The notes: generated from the sequence alone by a model not told the origin. A stretch of 64,000 nucleotides of DNA from Sva-07 sp963728355 (GCA_963728355.1 CAVSJQ010000014.1:248001-312000); one strand, 5' to 3'; shown: positions 46,708 to 54,396, counted from the stretch's first letter. Program-made: numbers and translations.

Positions 46708-47477
46708 GGCCGAGCAGACCAGCATGGATCGACTCGCACTGCCACGTGCACGACGAGCGGATTCCCGACGGCACCGCCGGCGCCGTCGCTGCGGCGGCCG
46801 AAGCGGGCGTCACCACGCTGATCTCCGTCGGCTGCGACCGGGCCACGTCACTCGCCGCGATCGCGGCCGCCGACGCGCACCGCAACGTGTACGCCACCGT
46901 CGGACTGCACCCCCACGATGCGGTCAACGGCGTCGACACGATCGTCGACCTGCTCGACACCGAGGGCATCGTCGCGGTCGGCGAGTGCGGTCTCGACTAC
47001 TACTACGACCACTCACCGCGCGAGACCCAACAGCGGGCGTTCGCCGAGCAGATCGCCCTCGCGAACGAGCGCGATCTGCCGCTCGTGATCCACACCCGCG
47101 ACGCCTGGGACGACACGTTCGCCGTGTTGGCCGATGCCGGCGTGCCCGCACGAACGATCTTCCACTGCTTCACCGGCGGTCCCGACGAGGCGCGCCGCGC
47201 CCTCGACATCGGGGCCCTGCTGTCGTTCTCCGGCATCGTGACGTTCAAGGGAGCCCCTGAGGTCCAGGCGGCGGCGACCTTGTGTCCATTGGACCGGATG
47301 CTGGTCGAGACCGACAGCCCGTACCTCGCCCCCGTACCGCACCGCGGCAAGCCCAACCGTCCGGCGTGGGTACCGCACGTCGGCAGCCACATCGCCGACC
47401 TGCGCGACATCACCGCTGCCGATGTGGCTGCGGCCACGACGGCCAACGCCCGCACCGTGTTCGCCCTCGACACCTGA
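46704..47477 (+). CDS. tatD: TatD-family metal-dependent hydrolase (DNase-like)
   Basis: A 257-residue TIM-barrel hydrolase. Metal ligands are in place: IDSHCHVHDER (HxH), GECGLDYYYDHSPRETQQ (Glu), LVIHTRDAWDD, TIFHCFTGG and VETDSPYLAPVPHRGKPN. TatD proteins have 3'-5' exonuclease and D-amino-acyl-tRNA-related activities; the metG-tatD-x-rsmA order is widespread in Gram-positive bacteria. The start is GTG 46704 with GAGG six bases upstream, embedded in the tandem repeat so that the first seven codons have duplicated copies upstream. ATG-only callers would miss this start. Confidence 0.93.
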   Translation: MRPSRPAWIDSHCHVHDERIPDGTAGAVAAAAEAGVTTLISVGCDRATSLAAIAAADAHRNVYATVGLHPHDAVNGVDTIVDLLDTEGIVAVGECGLDYYYDHSPRETQQRAFAEQIALANERDLPLVIHTRDAWDDTFAVLADAGVPARTIFHCFTGGPDEARRALDIGALLSFSGIVTFKGAPEVQAAATLCPLDRMLVETDSPYLAPVPHRGKPNRPAWVPHVGSHIADLRDITAADVAAATTANARTVFALDT

Positions 47478-47683
47478 GCACCGAACACGGACTGCGTCGC
47501 CCCGGTCTCGGTCAACCGACCGGGCGCGAGCACACTCCGATACCAAAATTCGGTGACCACGCTGAGCGGTCGTCGGTCACCGTCCGGCTCGCTCTCGTCG
47601 CAACCTGCCGGTACGCTGGTGCATCCAATCGGAGCGGACGACAACATCACCGTCGAAGCCGCCCCCGACCGCCTCGACAGACC

Positions 47684-48214
47684 ATGAAACTCACCGACAC
47701 CGACCGGCGCCGCTTCACCGCAGCGACCGTGCTGACCCTGCTGGCGCTGCCGGCGCTGTGGTTGGCCAACACGTCGGACGACTCCGCGGCTCCCAACCTG
47801 GCCGTCGCCGGTATCGACCCCGCCGCCGAAGCGGCAGCGTCGAGTGGTGCGGCCGCCGCTCCCGCGGACGACGACCTCGGCGAGGTCGCACCGGTGTTCC
47901 TCGAGGGTCCGACCAGCGCTGCCGGCGCCGGCAAGTCCCCCATCGCCATTCCCGCCAGGCCACTCGTCGATGCCGTCATCGCCAAGGCCACGTTCCGCAG
48001 CACCGTCCCCGACGGCTCATGCGTGGTCGGCGGGATCACCAACGGCTCGACGATCACCGTGGTCAATCTCGACAACAACCGGTCGGTGACCTGTCGGACG
48101 ATCCTGGCGCCCGGCGCCGGCGACGGTTCCAGCGACGTCGTGCTGCACACGTCGGCATTCGCCGGCATCGCCGATCTCACCGACGCACCGATCTCGGTCG
48201 AGATCCGTCGGTGA
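47684..48214 (+). CDS. Secreted RlpA-like double-psi beta-barrel protein in the rpfB/yabE position
   Basis: A 176-residue exported protein: N-terminal basic MKLTDTDRRRF, then a membrane helix (LTLLALPALWLANT), an Ala/Ser linker and a C-terminal domain (about 100-176). STITVVNLDNNRSVTCRTIL and DVVLHTSAFAGIADLTDAPI line up with the strand pattern of RlpA-type DPBB domains (xVxVTNLxNGRSVxVR... and a VxxxLSxxAF-like helix). A catalytic Asp equivalent is not certain. In many Actinobacteria and Firmicutes this slot before rsmA holds rpfB or yabE, which also act on cell-wall peptidoglycan, so a cell-wall role is inferred. Its stop overlaps the rsmA start (GTGA). Confidence 0.65.
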   Translation: MKLTDTDRRRFTAATVLTLLALPALWLANTSDDSAAPNLAVAGIDPAAEAAASSGAAAAPADDDLGEVAPVFLEGPTSAAGAGKSPIAIPARPLVDAVIAKATFRSTVPDGSCVVGGITNGSTITVVNLDNNRSVTCRTILAPGAGDGSSDVVLHTSAFAGIADLTDAPISVEIRR

Positions 48215-49059
48215 CGCACTCGCGCCCGACGATCCGCGAACTCCTCGACTCCGGATCGCTCGCCCCTCGACGTGACCTCGGCCAGAACTTCGTCGCCGAT
48301 CCCAACACGGTGCGGCGCATCGCCGAACTCGCCCACGTCGGCAACAGCGACCGGGTCGTGGAGATCGGGGCAGGGCTCGGATCACTGACGCTCGCCCTGG
48401 CCGACACCGGCGCCGACATCATCGCCATCGAGGTCGACCGCGGCGTGGTGCAGATCCTGCGCGACGTGGTCGCCGACCGGCCCAACGTGCGAGTCGTCGA
48501 GGCCGACGCAATGCATCTCGACTGGGGCGACCTCCTCGCCGGCCACGACGACTGGACGCTCGTGGCCAACCTGCCGTACAACGTCGCGACGCCCCTGATC
48601 TGTGATCTCCTCGACGACGTTCCGGCGATCTCCGCCATGTTGGTGATGGTGCAACGCGAAGCCGCGGAGCGGTTCGCCGCCGCACCCCGAACGGCCGCTT
48701 ACGGCGCCGTCAGCGTGAAGATTGCCTACTGGGCGACGGCCAGGATCGTCGGCCACGTGCCGGCATCGGTGTTCGTCCCGAGACCCAACGTCGAGTCGTC
48801 GCTGGTGTCGATCACCAGACGGCAACCACCGGCCACCGACCCGACGACGCTGTTCATGCTGGTGCGCACCGGCTTCGGACAACGACGCAAGATGCTGCGT
48901 CGATCCCTCGCCGGCGTCGTCGACCCCGAGACCTTCGAGGCCGCCGGCATCGCACCGACGGCGCGCCCCGAGGAACTCGACGTCGACGCATGGTGCCGCC
49001 TCACCGACGCCCACCTCGCCACGACCTCGCACCGCGACGACGAGGTCACGGCGCCGTGA
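48211..49059 (+). CDS. rsmA: 16S rRNA (A1518/A1519) dimethyltransferase
   Basis: A 282-residue SAM-dependent methyltransferase (KsgA) that dimethylates two adenines in helix 45 during small-subunit maturation. Motifs: RRDLGQNFVADPNTVRRIA, RVVEIGAGLGSLTLALA (SAM loop), IAIEVDRGVVQIL, WTLVANLPYNVATPLI (the NLPY catalytic motif), LVMVQREAAERFAA, and VFVPRPNVESSLVSI. The C-terminal rRNA-binding domain has TGFGQRRKMLRRSL. GTG 48211 overlaps the upstream stop, and its own stop overlaps ispE (GTGA), so the genes are translated as a unit. Confidence 0.95.
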   Translation: MTHSRPTIRELLDSGSLAPRRDLGQNFVADPNTVRRIAELAHVGNSDRVVEIGAGLGSLTLALADTGADIIAIEVDRGVVQILRDVVADRPNVRVVEADAMHLDWGDLLAGHDDWTLVANLPYNVATPLICDLLDDVPAISAMLVMVQREAAERFAAAPRTAAYGAVSVKIAYWATARIVGHVPASVFVPRPNVESSLVSITRRQPPATDPTTLFMLVRTGFGQRRKMLRRSLAGVVDPETFEAAGIAPTARPEELDVDAWCRLTDAHLATTSHRDDEVTAP

Positions 49060-49895
49060 CCGGATCGACGGCACCGGACGGCGTAGCGACGCCCCGGGCC
49101 GGTTCGATCACACTGCGCGCCCACGCCAAGCTGACGCTCGGTCTGCGTATCACCGGCGTACGCGACGACGGCTACCACCTCGTCGACGCCGAGATGGTCA
49201 GCCTCGATCTCCACGACCTGATCACCATCACCCCTGGCGTCGCCGGCCTCACCGCATCGGGGCCGTTCGCTCGCGGCATCGCCCTCGACGACACCAACCT
49301 CGTCGCGCGGGCACTCCGCCTCGCCGCCCCCGGGACGGACGTCCGCGTGCACCTCGACAAGCAGATTCCCCACGGCGGCGGCCTCGGTGGCGGCTCGACC
49401 GACGCGGCAACCGTGCTGCGCTGGTGCGGCATCGGAGGGACCACCGCAGCCTTGGAGCGCGCCTCGCAGCTCGGCGCCGACATCCCGTTCTGCATCGTCG
49501 GCGGGCGCGCCCGCGTGCGTGGCATCGGCGAACTCGTCGAGCCTCTGCCCCACCTCGACCGTGTCGTCACGCTGGTGATCCCACCGCTCGGTGTCAGCAC
49601 CCCGGCCGCGTACCGAGCGTGGGACGCACTCGGCGGACCGGTCGCCGACGGTCCCAACGACCTCGAACCCGCCGCACTCAACGTCGAGCCGGCACTCCGA
49701 CGATGGCGCGAGCTGATCGGCGACCGGACCGGCACGGCGCCCACGCTCGCCGGCAGCGGCGCCACGTGGTTCGTCGAGGGCGAACGCGCAAACGCCCTCG
49801 CCGATCTGGTCGACGAGGGCGCTCGAGTGGTGGTGGCACGAACGGTGCCGATGAACGTGGCGACCAATCGGGACGCTCCCGACATCACCGCCTGA
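49056..49895 (+). CDS. ispE: 4-diphosphocytidyl-2-C-methyl-D-erythritol kinase
   Basis: A 279-residue GHMP kinase of the MEP isoprenoid pathway; phosphorylates CDP-ME at the 2-hydroxyl. Motifs: LRAHAKLTLGLRITGVRDDGYH, QIPHGGGLGGGSTDAATVL (ATP-binding glycine loop with the catalytic Asp nearby), GADIPFCIVGGRARVRGIGE and PTLAGSGATWFVEG (motif 3). Full length. GTG 49056 overlaps the rsmA stop. The rsmA-ispE order is characteristic of Actinobacteria. It supplies the isoprenoid precursors used for the undecaprenyl carrier of the cell wall and of the surface polysaccharide. Confidence 0.95.
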   Translation: MTGSTAPDGVATPRAGSITLRAHAKLTLGLRITGVRDDGYHLVDAEMVSLDLHDLITITPGVAGLTASGPFARGIALDDTNLVARALRLAAPGTDVRVHLDKQIPHGGGLGGGSTDAATVLRWCGIGGTTAALERASQLGADIPFCIVGGRARVRGIGELVEPLPHLDRVVTLVIPPLGVSTPAAYRAWDALGGPVADGPNDLEPAALNVEPALRRWRELIGDRTGTAPTLAGSGATWFVEGERANALADLVDEGARVVVARTVPMNVATNRDAPDITA

Positions 49896-49934
49896 GCGGA
49901 AAACGGGACCGACCGGCCGATGCGGACGTGAGGA

Positions 49935-50027
49935 CTACTTGCGACGCTGGTGGCGCGTGCGGCGCAGCATCTTCTTGTGCTTCTTCTTCCGCATGCGCTT
50001 GCGGCGCTTCTTGATCAGAGAACCCAT
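49935..50027 (-). CDS. 30S ribosomal protein bS22 (AURKAIP1/COX24-like), 30 residues
   Basis: A 30-residue very basic protein, MGSLIKKRRKRMRKKKHKK then MLRRTRHQRRK, on the strand opposite to its neighbours. The M-G-S-x-I-K-K-R-R-K-R-M start and the KKHKK...RRTRHQRRK end are those of the actinobacterial small-subunit protein bS22. It sits between ispE and tRNA-Gln and is easily missed because of its size. The start ATG 50027 faces the tRNA promoter region. The identification rests on the motif. Confidence 0.9.
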   Translation of the reverse strand: MGSLIKKRRKRMRKKKHKKMLRRTRHQRRK

Positions 50028-50120
50028 AAGGCTGATCACGCTATCGGTTCGGGCCCGATGCGCCACCGTGGCACGATCGGCCGAGCGAGATACGGTGGAC
50101 GCACCGACAGTCACAGTCAG

Positions 50121-50194
50121 TCCGGGGTCGTCTAATGGTAGGACAGCGGTTTTTGGTGCCGCGTGTAGGGGTTCGAATCCTCTCCCCGGAGCCA
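50121..50194 (+). tRNA. tRNA-Gln (anticodon TTG)
   Basis: Cloverleaf visible: acceptor TCCGGGG pairs with CCCCGGA; anticodon stem GCGGT/GCCGC encloses loop TTTTGGT with anticodon TTG; the T-arm carries GTTCGAAT. Discriminator G and CCA are encoded. The final A of CCA (50194) is also the A of the glmU ATG. Confidence 0.95.
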
Positions 50195-51279
50195 TGAGCG
50201 TTTCCGCCATCATCCTCGCAGCCGGCGAGGGCACCCGCATGCGATCCACCCGGCCCAAGCCGCTGCACCTGATCTGCGGCCGGGCGATGGTGCTCCACGT
50301 CATCCACTCGCTCGAACAACTGGCACCCGACCGCACCGCCGTGGTGGTCGGCCACGGCGCCGAACAGGTCACCAAGAAAGTGCAGCAACTCGCGCCGGAG
50401 TGGGCCCACGTCGCCTTCGTCGAGCAGCACGAACAGAACGGCACCGGCGACGCCGCCTCGATCGGCATGACGGCCTTCGGCGGCGACGACTACGACGACG
50501 ACTCCACCATCGTCGTGCTGCCCGGCGACACCCCGCTGCTGCGCCCCGCCACACTGCGCGAACTCGTCGACACCCACGTCGAGTGCGGCAACGCCGCCAC
50601 CCTGCTCACCAGCGTCGTCGACGATGCCACCGGCTACGGCCGGGTGATCCGCAAGGCCGACGGTCAAGCGGCGCGCATCGTCGAACATCGCGACGCTGCG
50701 CCCGACGAACTCGACGTCAAGGAGATCTGCACGTCGATCTACGCCTTCCGGCGCGACCTGCTCGGCCCGGCGCTGCGCAAGCTCACCACCGACAACGCCC
50801 AGGGCGAGTACTACCTCACCGAGGTCATCTCGGTGCTCGCAGCGATGGGCCACCGCATCGGCGTCTTGCAGGCCCCCGCCGACGAGACCCAGGGCGTCAA
50901 CGACCGCTGGCAACTGGCACTCGCCGAGCGCGAGCTGCGATCGCGGACGAACCGCACCCACCTGCTGGGCGGGGTCACCATGCTCGACCCGCGCCAGACG
51001 TTCATCGACATCACCGTCACCATCGGTCGCGACGTCACGTTGTATCCCGGCACGATCCTGCAGGGGTCCACCGTGATCGGCGACGGCTGCGAGATCGGAC
51101 CCGACACACGCCTCGTCGACTGCGCGGTCGGCCACGATGCCGTGGTCGAGCACACCGTCGGCCACGACGCCGAGATCGGCCCGTCCGCCGCGGTCGGCCC
51201 GTACGCCCACTTGCCTGCCGGATCGAGTGTCGCTTCCCGTGCGACCACCGGCGCCTTCTACACTGCTCCTGTCGGCTGA
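50194..51279 (+). CDS. glmU: GlmU-type N-acetylglucosamine-1-phosphate uridylyltransferase, C-terminally short
   Basis: A 361-residue protein. The uridylyltransferase half is complete: SAIILAAGEGTRMRSTRPKP, EQNGTGDAA, VVLPGDTPLLRP, GYGRVIR, and EYYLTEVISVLAAMGH. A partial left-handed beta-helix follows (FIDITVTIGRDVTLYPGTIL to AEIGPSAAVGPYAHL), but the frame ends at TTGAFYTAPVG. Bifunctional GlmU normally runs to about 450-490 residues; the missing part holds the catalytic His, the acetyl-CoA site and the trimer C-terminus. No frame in the remaining 64 bases before prs restores it. It thus looks like a monofunctional uridylyltransferase, with acetylation done elsewhere. Its ATG shares the last base of tRNA-Gln, leaving no room for a separate ribosome-binding site. 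Confidence 0.88.
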   Translation: MSVSAIILAAGEGTRMRSTRPKPLHLICGRAMVLHVIHSLEQLAPDRTAVVVGHGAEQVTKKVQQLAPEWAHVAFVEQHEQNGTGDAASIGMTAFGGDDYDDDSTIVVLPGDTPLLRPATLRELVDTHVECGNAATLLTSVVDDATGYGRVIRKADGQAARIVEHRDAAPDELDVKEICTSIYAFRRDLLGPALRKLTTDNAQGEYYLTEVISVLAAMGHRIGVLQAPADETQGVNDRWQLALAERELRSRTNRTHLLGGVTMLDPRQTFIDITVTIGRDVTLYPGTILQGSTVIGDGCEIGPDTRLVDCAVGHDAVVEHTVGHDAEIGPSAAVGPYAHLPAGSSVASRATTGAFYTAPVG

Positions 51280-51343
51280 CGCGCCTTCACCACACCAACA
51301 ATCTCAGCACGACAGTCTCGACGTTCGGGGAGGACGTCACCTC

Positions 51344-52333
51344 ATGGAGAAGGTCACCACCAAGCGACTCGCTCTGTACTCGGGCCGGACCCATCCAGAG
51401 TTGGCCCAGGAGGTCGCGACGCACCTCAACATCGAGTTGGGGCACGACAACCTCGTCGAGTTCTCCAACGGCGAAGTGCGCTGCCGCTTCGGCGAGTCGA
51501 TCCGAGGCTCGGACGTGTTCGTCATCCAGAGCCACTACGGCGTCGACAACCATTCGGTCAACGACTCGATCATGGAACACCTGATCATGATCGACGCGGC
51601 GTCCCGCGCGTCCGCCAAGCGCATCACCGCGGTGTGCCCGTTCTACGGGTATGCACGCCAGGACCGCAAGGCCGAGGGCCGCGAGCCGATCACCGCTCGC
51701 CTGATCGCCGACATGTTCAAGGCCGCCGGCGCCAAGCGGATGATCTCGATCGACCTGCACTCCGGTCAGATCCAGGGATTCTTCGAAGGGCCGGTCGACC
51801 ACCTCACGGCGATGCCGGTCCTCGAGGCCTACATCCGCGAGCACGCCACCCAGCCCGTGATCGTGTCGCCCGACGCCGGCCGCATCAAGGTCGCCGAACG
51901 GATGGCGCAGCACCTCAACGATTGCGGCGCCGACCTCGCCTTCATCTACAAGCGCCGCCCGAAGGGCACGGCCAACGTGTCGGAGGCGACCGAGGTGATG
52001 GGCGACGTCGACGGGCGCCTCTGCGTGATCACCGACGACATGATCGACACCGCCGGCACGATCTGCGCCGCCGCCGAACTCCTCGTCCAGCGTGGCGCCA
52101 GCGAGGTGTGGGCGATGGCGACCCACGGCGTGCTGTCGGGGCCGGCGATCGATCGGTTGAAGAACGCCCCGATCGCCCGGGTGGTGCTCACCAACACGCT
52201 GCCCCTGCCGCCCGACAAGCAGCTCGACAAGATCGAGGTGCTGTCGGTCGCCCCGCTGATCGCCGAAGCGCTCGGCGCCGTGTTCGACGACACCAGCGTC
52301 AGCGACATCTTCGACGGCGAAAACCTCGCCTGA
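51344..52333 (+). CDS. prs: Ribose-phosphate pyrophosphokinase
   Basis: A 329-residue PRPP synthase: transfers pyrophosphate from ATP to ribose-5-phosphate for nucleotide, His and Trp synthesis. Motifs: EFSNGEVRCRFGESIRGSD, FYGYARQDRKAEGREPITAR (flexible ATP loop), ISIDLHSGQIQGFFEGPVDH, IVSPDAGRIKVAERMAQH and the PRPP-binding CVITDDMIDTAGTICAAAE. Full length. ATG 51344 has GGGGAGG about 10 bases upstream. The glmU-prs-rplY-pth-mfd order is a known actinobacterial arrangement, here interrupted after prs by the AbiEi/DUF559 gene and palindromic repeats. Confidence 0.95.
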   Translation: MEKVTTKRLALYSGRTHPELAQEVATHLNIELGHDNLVEFSNGEVRCRFGESIRGSDVFVIQSHYGVDNHSVNDSIMEHLIMIDAASRASAKRITAVCPFYGYARQDRKAEGREPITARLIADMFKAAGAKRMISIDLHSGQIQGFFEGPVDHLTAMPVLEAYIREHATQPVIVSPDAGRIKVAERMAQHLNDCGADLAFIYKRRPKGTANVSEATEVMGDVDGRLCVITDDMIDTAGTICAAAELLVQRGASEVWAMATHGVLSGPAIDRLKNAPIARVVLTNTLPLPPDKQLDKIEVLSVAPLIAEALGAVFDDTSVSDIFDGENLA

Positions 52334-52387
52334 TCCCGCGGCGGCGCCGACCAAGCCCGCGCAGCCCGACCGCGCCCCGGTCCGATC

Positions 52388-52438
52388 CCGAAATTTGCGC
52401 ACGGCGCCGCCGTGGGCGGGCTGATCCGCACACATTTC
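52388..52438. repeat. Dispersed palindromic repeat (family A), copy 3
   Basis: CCGAAATTTGCGCACGG at the left, ATCCGCACACATTTC at the right. First of a pair between prs and the AbiEi/DUF559 gene. Confidence 0.8.
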
Positions 52439-52455
52439 AACGGTCGGTCGACCGC

Positions 52456-52511
52456 CATCCGAAACATGTGCACAACCGGGGCCTGAGCGGGACGATCCGC
52501 ACACATTTCGG
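52456..52511. repeat. Dispersed palindromic repeat (family A), copy 4
   Basis: TCCGAAACATGTGCACA at the left, GATCCGCACACATTTCGG at the right; second of the pair upstream of the AbiEi/DUF559 gene. Confidence 0.8.
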
Positions 52512-52551
52512 ACTTTTCCGTTTTCGACGGTTCGCCGCCCTCTGTCGGTGT

Positions 52552-53502
52552 GTGTTCAGTGCAGAGAGCTTCCAGACCGCCGGTCGCCAATTCGGGGTGA
52601 TCACCCGTCGACAACTGCTCGACGTCGGCACCTCCACCTCGTCGATCTCCCGGGCCCGCCAGCGCGGACTGCTGGTGGAGGTGCTGCCGGGAGTGTTCCG
52701 CTTCGCATCGAGTCCCGAGAGCTTCATGATGCGCAGCGCAGCGGTCAATCTCGCCACCGAGCCCGTGGGGTTCCTCAGTGGCTGGACGGCCGCCCGACTC
52801 TGGGGACTTCGGAAGATGCCGGAGTCGCCGATCCATGTCACCGTGCCGCCCAACACCAACCGAGCGCTCCCCGACTGGGTGCGCTGCCATCGCAGCCGCT
52901 GGTACGACGAGTCGGACCGGTACACGAGACCAGATGGCCTGGTGGTCGCTCAGCCGATGAGGATGCTGTTCGGCCTCGCAGCTGCGTTCAATCAGCACCG
53001 CTTCGAACGCGCCGCCGAGGATGCGTGGCACCTCGGCCTCATCACGCCGTCGGATGCCTGGGACTACCTCGATCGGCACCGATGCCGCGGCAAGGACGGC
53101 GTTTCGACGATGGAGAGCTGGTTGGAGCGATCCATGCCACGAGCCAGACCCACGCAGAGCGACCTCGAGCGTCTCTTCCTCGAGGCACTCGAGCGACGCT
53201 CGTTGCCGGCGCCCGAGATGCAGTACCCGCTCCAATTGCCGTCCGGCGAGGTGATCCACCTCGACATCGCCTGGCCCGACATCCGTCTCGCCGTCGAGCC
53301 CGGCAGCTCGTGGTGGCACGGCGGCGACGCTGCGCAGCGACGTGACCAGGAGCGCGACCGTGCCTGCACCGAGATCGGGTGGATGACCCTGCGCTTCGAC
53401 GAAACGGTGCGCGATGACCCGGATCGAGCCGCCGAACAGGTGGAGCGGATCCACCGCCGCCGGTCAGCCGACCTCCGAAACATGCGCAGATCGTCCCACT
53501 GA
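52552..53502 (+). CDS. AbiEi-like wHTH / DUF559-type protein inserted between prs and rplY
   Basis: A 316-residue protein related in layout to the one at 35491-36408. The N-terminal wHTH reads GVITRRQLLDVGTSTSSISR and RGLLVEVLPGVFRF; a middle domain has GFLSGWTAARLWGLRKMP. The C-terminal Vsr/DUF559-like fold has GEVIHLDIAWPDIRLAVEPG and ACTEIGWMTLRFDETV; the second catalytic acidic pair is less canonical (E-P-G for E-x-D). GTG 52552 is the best start. A palindrome pair lies on each side, and its last nine codons lie inside repeat copy 5. It splits an otherwise conserved operon, so it looks acquired. Its function is unknown; no toxin partner is adjacent. Confidence 0.7.
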   Translation: MFSAESFQTAGRQFGVITRRQLLDVGTSTSSISRARQRGLLVEVLPGVFRFASSPESFMMRSAAVNLATEPVGFLSGWTAARLWGLRKMPESPIHVTVPPNTNRALPDWVRCHRSRWYDESDRYTRPDGLVVAQPMRMLFGLAAAFNQHRFERAAEDAWHLGLITPSDAWDYLDRHRCRGKDGVSTMESWLERSMPRARPTQSDLERLFLEALERRSLPAPEMQYPLQLPSGEVIHLDIAWPDIRLAVEPGSSWWHGGDAAQRRDQERDRACTEIGWMTLRFDETVRDDPDRAAEQVERIHRRRSADLRNMRRSSH

Positions 53503-53529
53503 CGACAGCAATCGGCGCACATTTCGGGA
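53474..53529. repeat. Dispersed palindromic repeat (family A), copy 5 (overlaps gene end)
   Basis: TCCGAAACATGCGCAGATCG at the left and TCGGCGCACATTTCGGG at the right. It supplies the last codons (RNMRRSSH) and stop of the AbiEi/DUF559 gene. Confidence 0.8.
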
Positions 53530-53545
53530 CGGGATCAGCCAGTAC

Positions 53546-53600
53546 TCGAATTGTGTGCGGATCGTCCCGCCCAGCGCTCGATCGTGCGCATTTTTTGGGG
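53546..53600. repeat. Dispersed palindromic repeat (family A), copy 6
   Basis: CTCGAATTGTGTGCGGATCG at the left, CGTGCGCATTTTTTGGGG at the right, with the CCCGCCCAGCG middle shared with copy 7. Confidence 0.8.
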
Positions 53601-53733
53601 TGGAGGCGGTGGCAGCGACGCAGGCGCATTGCGGGAGGGGATGGCCGCGGCTGGCGGTAGATTGGGACGCTGCTGTAACGACCTGGCGCCCATGTGCGGG
53701 CGTCGTCCCGAGATTCGATGGAAGCCGATCACC

Positions 53734-54396
53734 ATGTCTGAGACCGTTCTCACCGCCGAAGTGGGCCGCCGCGCCGGAAGCTCCGATGCCCGCCGCCTGC
53801 GCGCCGAAGGCAAGATCCCCGCTGTCGTCTACGGCCACGGCATGGACCCGATCAGCGTGTCGGTCGATCGCCGCGAGCTGCGTCAGGCGCTCTCGGGCGG
53901 TGCGGGCATGAACACGATCCTCGACCTCACCGTCGACGGCACCGTGTACCCCTCGCTGATCAAGGACATCCAGCGCCACCCCGTCAAGCGCTCGGTCCAG
54001 CACATCGACTTCATCCAGGTGAACCTCAATGAGGAGATCGTGGTCTCGATCCCGATCCACCTCGAGGGTGAAGCGAAGGACGTCTCGGCCCACAACGGTC
54101 TCGTCGACCTCTCCATGCAGGAACTGCAGGTCCGCACCACGCCGCGCAGCATCCCCGACGGCATCACCATCGACATCACCGACATGACGATGGACACCGT
54201 GATCCGCGTGGAGGATCTTCCGCTGCCGTCGGGCGTCACCGCCGAGGCCGACCCCGACACCCCGGTGGTCACCGTACTCACCATGCGCACCCCCGTCCTC
54301 GACGAGGAAGAGGCCGCCGCGGAAGCTGCAGCGGCCGAGGGTGAGGGCGAAGCGGGCGAGAGCACCGCGGCTCCCGCCGAATCCGACGGCGAGTGA
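53734..54396 (+). CDS. rplY: 50S ribosomal protein L25/general stress protein Ctc (bL25)
   Basis: A 220-residue 5S-rRNA-binding protein of the long Ctc type. N-terminal L25 domain: AEVGRRAGSSDARRLRAEGK, PAVVYGHGMDP and PVKRSVQHIDFIQVNLNEEI. The beta-rich C-terminal Ctc domain (IPIHLEGEAKDVSAHNGLVD onward) is followed by an acidic Ala/Glu tail (about residues 190-220). Typical actinobacterial length. ATG 53734 has GGAAG nine bases before. Normally directly after prs; here the AbiEi/DUF559 gene and four palindromes intervene. It stabilises the central protuberance of the large subunit. Confidence 0.95.
   Translation: MSETVLTAEVGRRAGSSDARRLRAEGKIPAVVYGHGMDPISVSVDRRELRQALSGGAGMNTILDLTVDGTVYPSLIKDIQRHPVKRSVQHIDFIQVNLNEEIVVSIPIHLEGEAKDVSAHNGLVDLSMQELQVRTTPRSIPDGITIDITDMTMDTVIRVEDLPLPSGVTAEADPDTPVVTVLTMRTPVLDEEEAAAEAAAAEGEGEAGESTAAPAESDGE

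Larger units (their letters stand above)
46481..46729 (+). repeat. 83-bp tandem repeat spanning the metG-tatD junction
   Basis: AAGCGCCAGCGACGAGCCGG recurs at about 46481, 46564 and 46647 (83-base steps). Each unit carries a GACGAGG ribosome-binding site and a GTGAGGCCGAGCA start; the last one is the real tatD start. As 83 is not a multiple of three, every unit ends its own frame at the next start. Confidence 0.9.
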
